Shown: positions 1 to 10,823 of the stretch, in pieces
Layout: each line of letters opens with the position of its first letter
Numbering within the stretch: the first letter of the stretch is position 1
The notes under the pieces: model-generated
What the model was told of the DNA's origin: nothing
Database searches by the model: none
Seen by the model: the letters and a program-made list of their open reading frames with translations, nothing else
Made by a program: the position numbers and the translations under genes
NCBI GenBank assembly: GCA_907165275.2
Contig: OU015662.1
Span: forward strand, 1,123,501-1,187,500
From: Zygaena filipendulae
Taxonomy: Eukaryota; Arthropoda; Insecta; Lepidoptera; Zygaenidae
Direction of reading: 5' to 3'
Length of the DNA: 64,000 nucleotides

Positions 1-22
1 TATTCACAATGATCACTATTTA

Positions 23-265
23 TTATAAGACGTTGGATGGACCGGGTGTTGTGCAGTCCTTGGGGAAGTCTATGTCCAGCAGTGGACGTCTTTCTGCCGA
101 TATGATGATGACTACATAATCCGTATATTGTGGTCGCCAAATTCGAAATGTAGTCGATGGATTAACTTGAAATTTTGAGAGGTTTACACATACTTTGTAT
201 TTCGAGGTTCTCACGGAAACGAAATTTTTTTTTAAATCACTTAATATTTTGTCAAATCGTTTCAT
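23..265 (-). CDS. Small ORF of unknown function downstream of PLRG1
   Basis: An 80-codon reading frame starts at an ATG (265-263) with an in-frame TAA 27 nt upstream, so the frame is closed on both sides. The predicted peptide is basic at its N-terminus (MKRFDKILSDLKKNF) and then looks like a mixed beta-rich protein; there is no signal peptide or membrane segment. The stop codon overlaps a canonical polyadenylation signal (TAATAAA, AATAAA at 24-19). No canonical AATAAA is visible between the PLRG1 stop (533) and this ORF; the nearest is a TATAAA variant at 401-406. The ORF could therefore lie inside a long PLRG1 3' UTR or be a separate small gene. I do not recognise the family. Coding status is uncertain. 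Confidence 0.35.
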   Translation of the reverse strand: MKRFDKILSDLKKNFVSVRTSKYKVCVNLSKFQVNPSTTFRIWRPQYTDYVVIIISAERRPLLDIDFPKDCTTPGPSNVL

Positions 266-532
266 TTTTATCCAAGAGTGTGTTTATATCTCCTTTGTAT
301 CCTGATCTCCCAGCTGAACGGCAAATAGTTTTTTTGTAAATCAAACACCTATCGCTTGAAATATTGACAGGTCGTTGTATTTTTACCGGAGGGTATAGTA
401 TTTATACATTGTTATCCCAAAGGGGTCAACATGGGACAAAGCCACATCGAATCGGGACCAGCTTCAACTAGTATAGTCAGGTAGATAAGTGGCAACACGT
501 ATACACACAAAACTTCTTCTTGTCCTGCAACA

Positions 533-3500
533 CTAGAACTTCCTCCGCTTGAGTATCTCCGGGCGCCAGTTGACCGGGTGCGTCTCCTCGGAGGCGGTGT
601 CGTCCTCCTTGTATATCTTGATGGTCTTGTCCGCCTCGGCCGTGATGAGCCTGGAGCCGGACTGGTCGAAGCACATCGCGAAGATGCCCGCCTCCGAGTC
701 CATCGAGCCCGGCTGCACCGCCGTCTGGTGGTAGGAAATATACATTATTAAAAACTGATACACCGTGCAGGTATATCCATCTTTGAAAGTGATACACCGT
801 GTATATCTACTTTTAAAAGTGATACACCGTGTATACCTATCTATCTTTGAAAGTGGTACACCGTGTATTTTTGGCCTCCACAGAGCACATCCCTTTATCT
901 CCTTAACAATACCTATTTGTGAAAAAAAAAAGAAATATTTGTAAAATGACTATATTTTTAATAAAATTGTGTTTTTTTTTAATGGGGACCGATAAACTCC
1001 TTTTCTATCTTTCTTTCCTTTAGGCGTCGTTATATCGCTGTCGCCACTCACCTGCAGCCGCTGGAAGTTGTACCCGGTGCGCCAGTCCCAGCAGAACATG
1101 GTGCCGTTGTCGCCGCCGCTGACGAGCACCCCCTCCGGGTTCACGGCCATGCAGTTGACGATCGCGTTGTGCGCGGACAGGTTCTGGATGAACTTGCCCT
1201 CGGGGCAGCGCCACTGCTTGATGTTGTCCGGCGACGCGGAGGCGAAGGTGCTGAGGCTCGGGTGGCGCACGAGCGCGCGCACCGACTTCTTGTGGTTGGT
1301 GAGCGTGCACAGCGACTTGCCCGCCACCAGGTCCCACAGCCGGATCGTGGAGTCGTGCGACCCGGTTATTATCTGGGACCCAAGTCGGTTGTGCAATGCG
1401 GGAAACGTCGATAAAATGCTCGGTGATTGTGTTTTTATTTCGTGTGGATTAATCCTAATAATATTATTAATGGACATAGATAAGCAATAGTGTGTTAACC
1501 CACACTGGAGAAATTTTGAGTAAACCGTGTTTTAAAATTATAGCGCCATTTTGTGTCAACCTTTTTTTATGTTCAACATTTTGTTACATATTTAAACAAT
1601 ATAATAAGGTAGGCACATAATTAAAAAACGTTCTATAACTCTCAATAAAGCGTTCTGTATAAATAGCTTAATTTTGTAGGTTAACATGTTATTGCTTATC
1701 TGCGTCCAAATGTGAAAGTGTGGATATTTGGATGTTTGTTACTTTGTTGTTACTCAATCACGCAAAAACGGCTGAACGGATTCGGATGAAGTTTGGCATG
1801 CACGTTGTCAGGGGTACAGAGAAGGAGATAGGGTACTTTTTATCCCGGAATTCTCGCGGGAACTCCGAATTTACCGCCGGTGAAACCGCGGGGCACAGCT
1901 AGTAGAAAATATTGAATACGTATTTGTTTTTCTACTTAATCGAAAAGTAAAGGCGATACGTCTGGGGGTCGATTTTTGAATCGCTCGAATACTATTCGCA
2001 CACGGAATTGCAAGATTTACGCGTGAATGCTTAAAAAATGTATGAGGATTCGCACGTGAATTCGCAATTCCGTGCGTGAAAGTAATTCGAGCGATTATTG
2101 TACCTTGTGTATATTATAGTAGTAATGTTTTTTCATTGAATTTATTTTCGTTCAGGCGCATTTCGTCCAATTCGCAAATTTCCTCATATTCTGTAAAACT
2201 ACCGTACCTACCTATAATATATATAATTTTTTCGCTTTTCCTGTTTGTTATAAACCGATTGGCGCAGAGGTCACCATGCCTACCCGCTAATCAAGGGGTT
2301 CCGGGTTCGATTCCCGATGGGGGTGGACTTTGTGTAATGAACACAGGGTTCCATTTTACAGTCTATTTAAATAGTCTGGAAAATGGAACCCTGTATAGTC
2401 AGTGTGTTTATATACTTATCTATAGTATAATATATAAGTAATTCTATGTAGGATATACCACGTTTGCTTGGTTTCCACGACACAAGCTAATAATAGCTTA
2501 CTGTGGCATCAAGTAGATCTGTGTGTTGCGATGTGGATTATTATTATTATTATAACGTATACATTCAGCCCTGTGAATATTCGCGGCAAACTTTGTCACA
2601 TCTCATATAGTGTGAGTGTGAGTGCTCAGCGCTGACCTGCGGCTCGGCGGCCTGGCACAGCAGCGAGGCGACGGTGTCGGTGTGGCCGACGAGCGTGAAC
2701 ACGTTGGCCTTGGTGCGCACGTCCCACACGCGCGCCGTCGCGTCGCGCCCCGCCGTCACCAGCACGTCGATGGCCGGGTGCAGCGCCAGCGTGTACACCG
2801 CCGACAGGTGCCCGTGGTAGTGCCGTATCACCTGTCGCCGGCACACAACACACGACACACACACATCACACGTGAACACACAAAAAAACAGCATAAGTAG
2901 ATATCACACGTGTTACGTGGACACACAAAAAAACAGCATAAGGATCACACATGTCACTTGGACACACAAAAAAACAAGGGAAGGACAACAAAATAAAAAC
3001 GGATCACGACATACGGAAACGAAGTTTAAAAAAAAAAGTGATTCTCTATTGTTATTGATATCACAGGGCTTTCTTCTTCGTTAGTTTATGGCTTTATTTT
3101 CAAATATTTAACATAATCAGTGCTTTTTGCTGGTTACGACTTATTGTTCTCACATGATTACTTGCAAATTGAGTTATCACTAAATTTTATATTATAATTT
3201 TAAATTGACAGCATGCTACTGGAGAACTTCTTCTGGCTTCTTCTCTTCAGCTATAGCACTAAAGCTGTGAGGGGTGGATATTTTATGGGTGCTGTCATAA
3301 TAATTAAATGTAACTTTATTGACGTCAAAAAGAGCAACATTATGGGTCAAATTTGAATAAATGATTTTACTTTGACTTCAGTCGGATACATAGTAACTCT
3401 AACTTAGCCTTTGGTATTATATTGTGTTCCCACACAACCGTTTGGTAGTTAATACTGTGAAATGTTTGTTTAATCCTTACTATTATTATAAATGCAAATG

Positions 3501-6500
3501 TGAGTTTGTGTTGTTGTTACACTTTCACATATTAACGGCTCCACCGATCATCATGAAATTTTGCATACACTTCAGGGGTACAGAGAAGAACATAGGGCAC
3601 TCTTCTTGTGCCGCAATTCCCGCGGGAACTCCGAGGAGCAGCTATATAAGTAATCTATTAAAGTTCTATCATCAATCAACCTCGACACATCCACTGTTGA
3701 ATATTTTAATAAGTATACTATTACATTTTATACTTGAAGGTACATTTGGTTTTATAAATATGCCTTTTATGATTATCGTTATTAATTTTGGTTGAAATAG
3801 ATTTTGCAGAAGATTTTTCAGCCCACACCCCGTAGGCATAGCCTGAACTAAAATTACCTTGTTGTATTCCAAGTCCCAACATTTAACTTGTCTGTCTTCC
3901 CCGCAGCTGAACAGATAGGGGTGTCGCGGTGATACTTCGAGTCCTGGGAACAATATGACCTAAGTTATTATTCAATAACAATAATATTAATTAGCATAGA
4001 CTAAGGTCCATTTATATGTACAGACATTGAGTGTGCCAGACACGTTCCATCACAGACAAAATAATATTCTCCAACACAGTGCATATTAACGTATCCATAT
4101 CTATTTGAATGTTTTTTACGACTCATTTTAAATTTGATGCATGCATTACTTCTAAGAAATTTTGTGATGCCAAATAAAGTTATGTCTATGTCAATTTAAT
4201 ATATTTAAAAATAATGCCACAAAACTGCACTATAATAATTTTAAAACATGGTTTATTCAAAAACGGTGTATTATACCATATTCTTGCAAATAAAGATAAA
4301 TGATAATGAAAAAATGTACCGTAATGTGATGAAAAACTATCCTCGTGATTTCCCTATAGTACAGAGGGTTGATGTCGGACGTGGGTGTAACTATACCTAA
4401 GTAGTTACGTCGCTTACCTCGCACGGTGCTGACGTGTCCCGTCAGCGACACCTTGAGCTTGCCGCTCGCCAGGTCCCACACCTTGATCACCCGGTCGGCC
4501 GCACCTGGCCACAGACGAGTCAACATCAAAAACCTACTGTGTAACAAATAATTATGATAAAAACAAGCTTAGTGAGACCCTCAAAGCAATAGTTTCGTCG
4601 CGAAGGTTGATTGATTTAATTAAAGTGTGCTAGAATCTCGAGGATATACAGGATTTGTTAGATAGTAAAACACATTTTAAAATTATGTAGGTATAATTAG
4701 AAAATATTTTAAATTTCAATAAAATTATGTAACTCAAGGGACTTTAGGATATATAAAAGAGACATACTTCAAAATAAATTTTAAAAATATCAAGCCAGTA
4801 CATTTTTTAACATAGGGAGATGCTTATCGAGGCGGAAGTGGGGCGGATTCGTGTGGTCCTCTGACGGGCAGTGGCCCTAAACTAGTGATATTATGCTGGA
4901 TCGTTAAAAATTTATAACTGTGGATACGGATCCGAATATTTGGTGTCAAGATCCGCTGATACGGATCTGTCCTCTCTCTCAGATTAGTGGTAAACCGGTA
5001 GAGAATGCCGCTAGGCATTAAGTTGGCCTTTTGTACAAACTGTGCAATAAATAATAATTAAATAAATATGATATGCAACACATGACTACCCACTCACCGG
5101 TGGCGAACCACTCGTTGGCCGGCTCGACGGCGACGCAGCGCACCCAGCCCAGGTGGCCGGAGATGACGCGCGCCAGCTTCCACGGCGCGTGCCAGCGCGG
5201 CCGCGGCATGGCGGGCGGCTTGCGCGGCAGCGGCGCCGGCGGCATGGCGGCGGGCGGCGCGGCCGCGGCCGGCGGCCCCACGTACGGCAGCATCGCGCCG
5301 TCCGACCCCAGCGCAGCCGACTCCGCCACCTCTGAGGAACAAGAACGACATAATGAACACTAGCTGTTTCGGAGATCCCGCGGATATTCCGAGATAAAAG
5401 TACTCACTACCCTATTTTTTTTCTGTACGTACCCTTCAGAATGTGTAGGTAGTATGCAAAATTTCATGTTTCTTCTGCGTTAATTTCGAAATTCCCGTGG
5501 GAATCCCAGGATAAAAAGTAGCCTGTGTCCTTCTCTGTACCCCTGATAACGTGTATGCAAAATTTCATGGTGATCAGTGGAGCCGTTTAGGTGTGAAAGC
5601 GTAACAAACAAATAAACTCACTTTTGCATTTATATTATTAGTTAGGATTATCCTCCCAGCAATTTCTTTTTAAATGGATCAACGCAAATTAAGGAAGGAA
5701 AGGAAAGGAAAGAATGGAAGTCCCTAGTGAAAAGATATGTGTCATGCAAGACCACCATAGCCGTTCACACAATCCAAGTAATTTTGACTAAAATCATACA
5801 ACTTACCAGTATCAAGCATCGGTGTCTCAGGTCGACTCAATGTCATTTGCTGTTTAACATCGTGGGCTTTTTGCACCGCTTTCATGACCTGACCATAACT
5901 ATCTTTGGCTTTTACTTCCTTTAAGACTTTATCTCTGGAAAAAAAATTAATGCCATGTTACTAACAGCTGGTTTACAGGCGACAGAAATATTTAAAGAAG
6001 AACGGAAACAGAAATATCTGTTGGTGCATCTCTTTCATCAAAATGGTCAGTCTCAGCATTTTGTCTTTGTTGATTATATTTTATGTAGTTATTAAAAAAA
6101 AACCATAATAATGCTCATAGTTCCAAAAGTGATGGACAGGACATATGAAATTCAATTAAAGAAGTATTGATATGGGTTTACCCAGGGGGGCTCTTGGATA
6201 TTGTTAACATCCCTATAATGTAGTTAACAGGTATCTACTTTTGTTGATATTTTATCGAAAAGAAGAACTTTTTACCATTTGCAATACAATACAGGTATAA
6301 ATTACTTTCAAAATAGCTACCGTACATATTATAATTGAAGAATTTATATAAAAAATTACTTCTTTTATTTATATTTCTTTGATTTAGGTGAAAAATCTAA
6401 TTTACCTACTCTCTGGTCAAGAACCTGGGTACGCCAATATGTATTCACTTTTACAGTTAAAATTAGAAACTTAAAACCAAGACATTGTATAGCATTCAGA

Positions 6501-6830
6501 ACAAACGTTCAAGTGCTTTTTTTCAAGGATTTCACAAATTTTACTTGTGATCAAAATGCAACAGCTTTTAGAAAATGAAACCGGCTTTAAGGGATCCGGT
6601 AAACAAAAACAAGTCGAAGTGTAAGCATTGTCCAATCTTCTTCTAAGTTCTAACCTACATTTGAACGCAATGCTTTTTGAATTTCGATGAAAGAATACTT
6701 TGAATGATACTCACGCTCTCTCGTCTATCGGCGGTAGCATACTCTGATTACCGAGGTATAAATCATGAGACCTTTTGAGAGACCTAAACACTAATGTGTG
6801 CACTGAATGTTTGATTACCTCCTCCGACAT
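533..6830 (-). CDS. PLRG1: Pleiotropic regulator 1 (PLRG1/Tango4), WD40 spliceosome protein, 8 exons
   Basis: The protein belongs to the PRP19/NineTeen complex (yeast Prp46), which acts in spliceosome activation in the nucleus. Coding exons on the minus strand are 6830-6715, 5934-5807, 5331-5098, 4504-4418, 3943-3858, 2831-2637, 1372-1052 and 724-533. All junctions are GT/AG and phases agree, giving 1359 nt, that is 452 aa plus stop. The N-terminus [20 protein letters not shown] is typical of PLRG1. A low-complexity Ala/Pro linker (about residues 94-117) precedes seven WD40 repeats from about residue 137 ([11 protein letters not shown]) to the C-terminus. Diagnostic blocks are [44 protein letters not shown] and the terminal KRRKF. 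The human protein is about 60 residues longer, with the difference in the N-terminal linker. Exons 3, 4 and 6-8 are strikingly GC-rich; exons 1, 2 and 5 are not. The largest introns hold repeats. Confidence 0.97.
1451..1904 (-). repeat. Metulj-like SINE interrupted by a MITE (PLRG1 intron 6)
   Basis: The CCCCGCGGTTTCACC-type head (reverse complement, about 1880-1900) and the AATCCTAATAATATTAT tail (1451-1467) belong to one element. The 238-bp MITE at 1471-1708 separates the tail from the body. Orientation is reversed relative to the window. Confidence 0.8.
1471..1708. mobile_element. 237-bp MITE family, copy 1
   Basis: The ends are imperfect inverted repeats of about 30 bp (TGGACATAGATAAGCAATAG on the left; TGGACGCAGATAAGCAATAA as the reverse complement of the right). 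Two similar elements lie at 33526-33762 and 35796-36032, and an internal fragment at 18238-18385. There is no coding capacity, so this is a non-autonomous DNA transposon; the superfamily is not determined. Confidence 0.8.
1966..2097. repeat. Short terminal-inverted-repeat element
   Basis: TCGCTCGAATACTATTCGCA at the left pairs with TCGCTCGAATTACTTTCACG, the reverse complement of the right end. Both arms run on into CACGGAATTGC, giving arms of about 31 bp around about 65 bp of unique sequence. It lies in PLRG1 intron 6. Only one copy was seen. Confidence 0.55.
2253..2555 (+). mobile_element. tRNA-derived SINE, near full length, in PLRG1 intron 6
   Basis: The head resembles a tRNA gene with an A box (TTGGCGCAGAGGTCACC) and a B box (GGTTCGATTCCC, near 2303-2314). 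A unique body follows, ending with TTGGTTTCCACGACACAAGC and a (ATT)n tail. Other copies are at 34758-35010, 11719-11852 (reverse), 35693-35795 (3' part) and 43066-43100 (5' part). It does not fold as a functional tRNA gene: there is no CCA-stem complement. Confidence 0.8.
2832..3857. other. PLRG1 intron 5: simple repeats and a Metulj-like copy
   Basis: The sequence next to exon 6 has three imperfect repeats containing ACACACAAAAAAACA (about 2873-2976). A reversed Metulj-like element covers about 3474-3650. I see no coding exon in the remainder. Confidence 0.6.
4955..5068 (+). mobile_element. 3' end of a non-LTR retrotransposon (LINE)
   Basis: The segment with GAATGCCGCTAGGCATTAAG, then TTTTGTACAAACTGTGCAAT and an AATAAATAATAATTAAATAA tail matches a 3'-terminal block I recall from lepidopteran LINEs. 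It is 5' truncated, in PLRG1 intron 3. The assignment rests on pattern recall only. Confidence 0.5.
5361..5650 (+). repeat. Metulj-like SINE close to the PLRG1 exon 3 acceptor
   Basis: The head ACTAGCTGTTTCGGAGATCC starts at 5361 and the tail (GCATTTATATTATTAGTTAGG) ends near 5650. A second internal start (about 5480, GCGTTAATTTCGAAATTCCC) suggests a composite of two copies. On the minus strand the element ends about 28 nt upstream of the splice acceptor at 5333-5332. Confidence 0.85.
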
Positions 6831-8060
6831 TTTTGAACTATTTTAATAACTATATCAAACAGAAAAAGTACAAATTTGATTCAGTTCTTTGATACCTTGT
6901 CAAAAAATAAGGTAAGGTCAATTTATCTAAGTTTTAAACTTAATCACTTTCATTTATATTAGATAAAAATAACGTTTTTCACAACGCATTCGCATAGTCC
7001 ACTGACGTCTGACACTACTGAATACTGCCAGTGGTCCACAGATTACTATTTACTAAATGTCAACTCACAAAATGTCAATGTCAGTCAATCGCAGTGTTGC
7101 CGGTTGCGGGATGCCAGCTATTAGCTCATTCTTGCATTCGAACAGACAAAGAAAACTACGTCCATACGTCCAGTCCATAAAGACATCAATAATGTCTAAA
7201 TAAAATAAAATGTTGTGACTTGTGTGGCAGTTTTTGTGTGTGTTCCCATGATGTTGATAGTTTTAGTGGTTTTTTATGAGCTAATAAAAATACCCAGTTA
7301 AATTAAAATGAAACTTTGTCCGCAAATATGAATTTTTATTTGAATTATCTGTATAAAAATAATAATATAAATAAATAATTCAATTAGAATACGTGTAGTA
7401 ATAATAAAAAATCTTTTTGTTTCCATTTTTAGTTACTTTCATTCATGACTTGGCAGTTAGCACTTAAATAATAATGATCAGCCTTTTCCGCCAAAAATAT
7501 ATTATACAAAAAAGTGAGCACTTGTCCAGAAGAGACAGTAAAAACTAATACAATATACCTTGTATGAACAACTGAAAATTTATAAATTTAAAGGACAGAT
7601 TGGTTAAGTATGGTACCTACTATCTTAGAATTAGATCTTAATAATAATAAAAACAATATTTATGTGCTTACATAATATCTTATTTACCCGTCCATTATGA
7701 ATTTATTCTTATAATAATTAGGTGTAGCCATGGTGTAGCATGTGATATCATAAAGTTATTAATTTTAATGACTAGATCGATTAGTGATTGTACCCAAAAA
7801 AAATAATTAAATATACATAGGTAGATAAATACGCACTTACCATTAACACTTTCCATTTAAAGGTAGGTACTACATATATCTATTTAGTTAATACTGTTAA
7901 AAAGTTTGTGTTATAAACTGTAATTAGATAATAGAAAAAACACCGAAGCAAAAAACATTGGTCCTTACACGAGACGATCGACATTAGTGTTGTCCAACGA
8001 CTGCCAGTCGTAATCGATATCGGTTGTGTCGGCGACGGAGAATACCGCGCCACCCTCGGT
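6831..8060. other. Intergenic stretch upstream of PLRG1
   Basis: AT-rich DNA between the PLRG1 start codon and the 3' end of the membrane-protein gene, both read on the minus strand. It must contain the PLRG1 promoter and the 3' UTR of the upstream gene. I see no TATA box or known repeat that stands out, and no coding exon. Confidence 0.6.
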
Positions 8061-9842
8061 TCAGATGGCCGCTTTCTCCGGATTGTTTGCATCACTAACC
8101 CGCCTCGAGTGCGGAGCCCTGCGAAGGGTTCGCGGCTGGAGATTCAGAGGCGGCAAATTCGGGCGCTCGATTCTGGTGGGCGAGGAAACCAACGGTCTGG
8201 TGCTGCGTCGTAGCGTATCCATTCCGTTTCTGAAGTATTCCTCGGTCCTGTCGCTGTAGTTTTCGATCAGCGGCGCTGGGTCTTCGTATTCCACGTTGAA
8301 ATGGCGCGTGATGGTCAAGTCTTCGGGCGGGCCGAGCTTGTAGAGCGGGGGCTCCACGCATTCGTAGTGATGGTCGTCAGTTTCGTCGTGAGGGTAAGTG
8401 TCCGCGACGAAGTGTCGCGTGCCGCGCGGCGTCAGCGCCGCCCACAGCACGCGCGAATCGAGGGTCGTGCCTCCATACAGAGTGGTGGTACCGCCTGTCT
8501 TGCCTGTGCCGCTTTTGCAGCCGCCACGAGCTCTGCAAATAGAGACATACGTTAATCCCGATTGACCTGCTTTTTAACCTTTAACTATGAATTTCGAGGT
8601 AGTAAACGAAAACTTACTCTCTACATTTGAGCAGGAACAGAGCCAGGAGAGCAGCGATGCAAAGCACCGCAATACAGCAGGTGATGAGGACGAGGAACCA
8701 CGTGTCATCCGTCCCAGCTGGCTCTGCGGGAACAGCGTCAGATAAAACGATATGAGAAGAGATAATTTAGAACGATCATTTTTATATGTTTTTCTATCAA
8801 TTTCTTTTTAGAACGAAGTTCTGTACCGCACGTTACGGATGTGAGTAAAAATTCATTTTCCGTCCCAGCGTCATACGGCTGCTCTACGGAAAAACCAAGC
8901 AACTGTAATTTTTTTCGAAAGTTTTTGTTTTTACATCTTTTCACGCATAATGGATATAACGGACTCAGTTAAATATGGAAAAAACTATAAGTTCTTTACC
9001 TGTTCCACGAGTCCACAATACTCATGCATTTTTTATTATGAAATCTATCTAGACACGCGGACGCGGTAGCGTGTCAAGCCAAGTTCAAGTATTGTAAAGA
9101 CTAAAGAGGAAAGATTTGTATTTTTGTTTGTTAATTTGTTTGTTTATTACGATTTAACTCAAAAACTTCTGTGCCGATTTCAAAAATTCTTTCACCATTA
9201 GAATGCTACATTATTCCTAGGTATGTATGTATGTATACCTAGGCTATATTGTAACCGGAAATTCCCGCGGGAACTCCGAAATTGCCGCGGGTGAAACCGC
9301 GGGGAACAGTTAGTACCTATCAAATAGAATAAGTAAATAGAGGCGCTTTTTATGGCAATAGTTTAGAGCTTTTATTCGTGGGATTCTAAGAGATAGGGTT
9401 CTTCTACAATGATTACCTACCTCTCTATAGATATACTAAAAATTAGTAAGAATACTCCGAGGTCCGGATATAAAAGTTAATACACCCTTACCTTAGATTA
9501 CTTTTATGAGAGATATAGTTGACGACTAGCAATTAACAGTCTTTCTGTTACAATATTGTTCTGGAGTTCTCACTATCCCCACAAAATTAATAAGAATACC
9601 TACCTACTTGTAGGTGTATTTCAATAAACTCGATCTCACCATGTCTCGGTAGTTCGTGGTACTCGACGCCCGGGAACAGAGAGTTCTCCTCGTGGCTCTG
9701 GTGGGGGGGACACTTGGAGGCGCGACACGGGGGCGTCAGGTTGGCGGCGCTGGCGAGGAAGACAGGCAGCGGGGGCGGCGGCATGTGCAGGATGGAGTCC
9801 GGCGGGGGGCCCAGCGACAGGCACTCCGGCCCGCACGACATC
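8061..9842 (-). CDS. C-terminal part of a single-pass membrane protein, last three exons, family unknown
   Basis: Three exons join in phase on the minus strand: 9842-9640 (acceptor CTGCCAG), 8723-8618 and 8532-8061 (stop TGA). They encode about 259 residues. The first exon gives a Pro- and Cys-containing extracellular stem (CGPECLSLGPPPDS, then CRASKCPPH). The second gives a clear transmembrane helix (WFLVLITCCIAVLCIAALLA, then LFLLKCRE). The third gives a 156-residue cytoplasmic tail rich in acidic and Tyr residues (HYECVEPPLYKLGPPEDL, NVEYEDPAPLIENYSDRTEE). This is the layout of a type I receptor or adhesion protein with tyrosine motifs in the tail. I could not name the family. No convincing upstream exon (Ig, FN3, LRR, EGF) was seen between 9.85 kb and 29 kb, so the ectodomain lies across large introns or beyond the window. 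Confidence 0.8.
9110..9318 (-). repeat. Metulj-like SINE, reversed
   Basis: The reversed head (GAAACCGCGGGGAACAGTTA) ends near 9315. The body has ACTCAAAAACTTCTGTGCCG and GCTATATTGTAACCGGAAAT, a subfamily also seen at 24402-24570 and 31070-31235. It sits in the intron between the stem and TM exons of the membrane protein. Confidence 0.8.
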
Positions 9843-9881
9843 CTGGCAGGGTGGAACGAGCAATAGGTATGTTACCTTGGC

Positions 9882-10557
9882 CCTTATTCACTATGACCAA
9901 CAACATTCCTTGCCTATAACGCGCGTCCCAAAAACGCATTTCCAAACGTTCTAGATGCCAATACAGGAATAATTTTTAATCAATGCGCAAAAAAAATTTG
10001 GTGGTTCAGCATCAGTAATAGAACACATTTCCATTATTTGTTCAAAACTTTTATATATTTTTTTTCCGGCTTTAAATTAACAAAATATGGACACTATCTA
10101 TTCGTAATAATATCAATGAACGCGCGCGCCGTGCGGCGTACGCGGGGGTGTTGCAGCGGGGGTGAATGACCTCGATCAGCTGTCGGTACATTGTAACCCA
10201 CGTAAATACATAGCCGAACGAGCGCTTCGCGCGCAGCGGTGGTGGCGGCGAATAGAGTAGCCAATAAATCAATTGCAAAGTATACATCTTTCGTTCACGA
10301 TAACTTTACTTTTTTGTACTAAGAAGACTTACCAAATAAAAAAGGTGTTTATTAAAACTCCTTTAAGTTTAATTTGTAAAAGTTTGCGCACTTTATAAAA
10401 ATATTCCTGTATATTAGAAATTATTATTCTTAATGCCATAAGAAACGTTGTAAATGTATTTTTTGCAGTAAAACTTCTTTGATTACGAGGGAAAGACAGT
10501 TTTTGCGGCGTCTTATCTTAGCGCGTCGTGTTATGGTCATAGTGAATAGGGGAATAC
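9882..10557. repeat. Possible TIR element (about 675 bp)
   Basis: The left end CCCTTATTCACTATGACCAA and the right end read in reverse (CCCCTATTCACTATGACCAT) are inverted and near-identical over about 20 bp. The interior includes a short GC-rich segment (10120-10260) with no exon that I can support. No transposase is visible. Confidence 0.5.
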
Positions 10558-10823
10558 CACACCATCGCGTCCGGTTCGCCGGTAACGTTGGCAAAACAGA
10601 GCCGCCTAAGGTGTCAATTCTATACAATATAATAGTTTTCGAGCGCCCAATCGGAAACGGAAGCAAAAAAAAATTTTTGAGACTGAACTAGGTAGGTATG
10701 TAACTAAGCAATTTTACAGAGAATTTAACTAAATTTTACAAAGGATTTAACTAACCTACTACAGTAATACCTATTTCGCTCTTGATGTGGATTAATAAAA
10801 AAATCAAAGAATATTTTTTCCTT

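Noticed and set aside
1068..1490. 140-codon plus-strand ORF
   Set aside because: Antisense to PLRG1 exon 7 in GC-rich sequence, where stop codons are rare; the minus strand encodes conserved WD40 repeats.
2255..2330. tRNA gene
   Set aside because: A and B boxes are present, but no acceptor-stem pairing; a shared 3' body is repeated at other loci, so it is a SINE head.
5073..5363. Plus-strand ORFs over PLRG1 exon 3
   Set aside because: Mirror of a GC-rich Ala/Pro-coding exon; no homology on the plus strand.
10072..10287. Possible exon of the membrane-protein gene in the GC-rich patch
   Set aside because: No acceptor/donor pair with matching phase to exon 9842-9640 and no recognisable domain.
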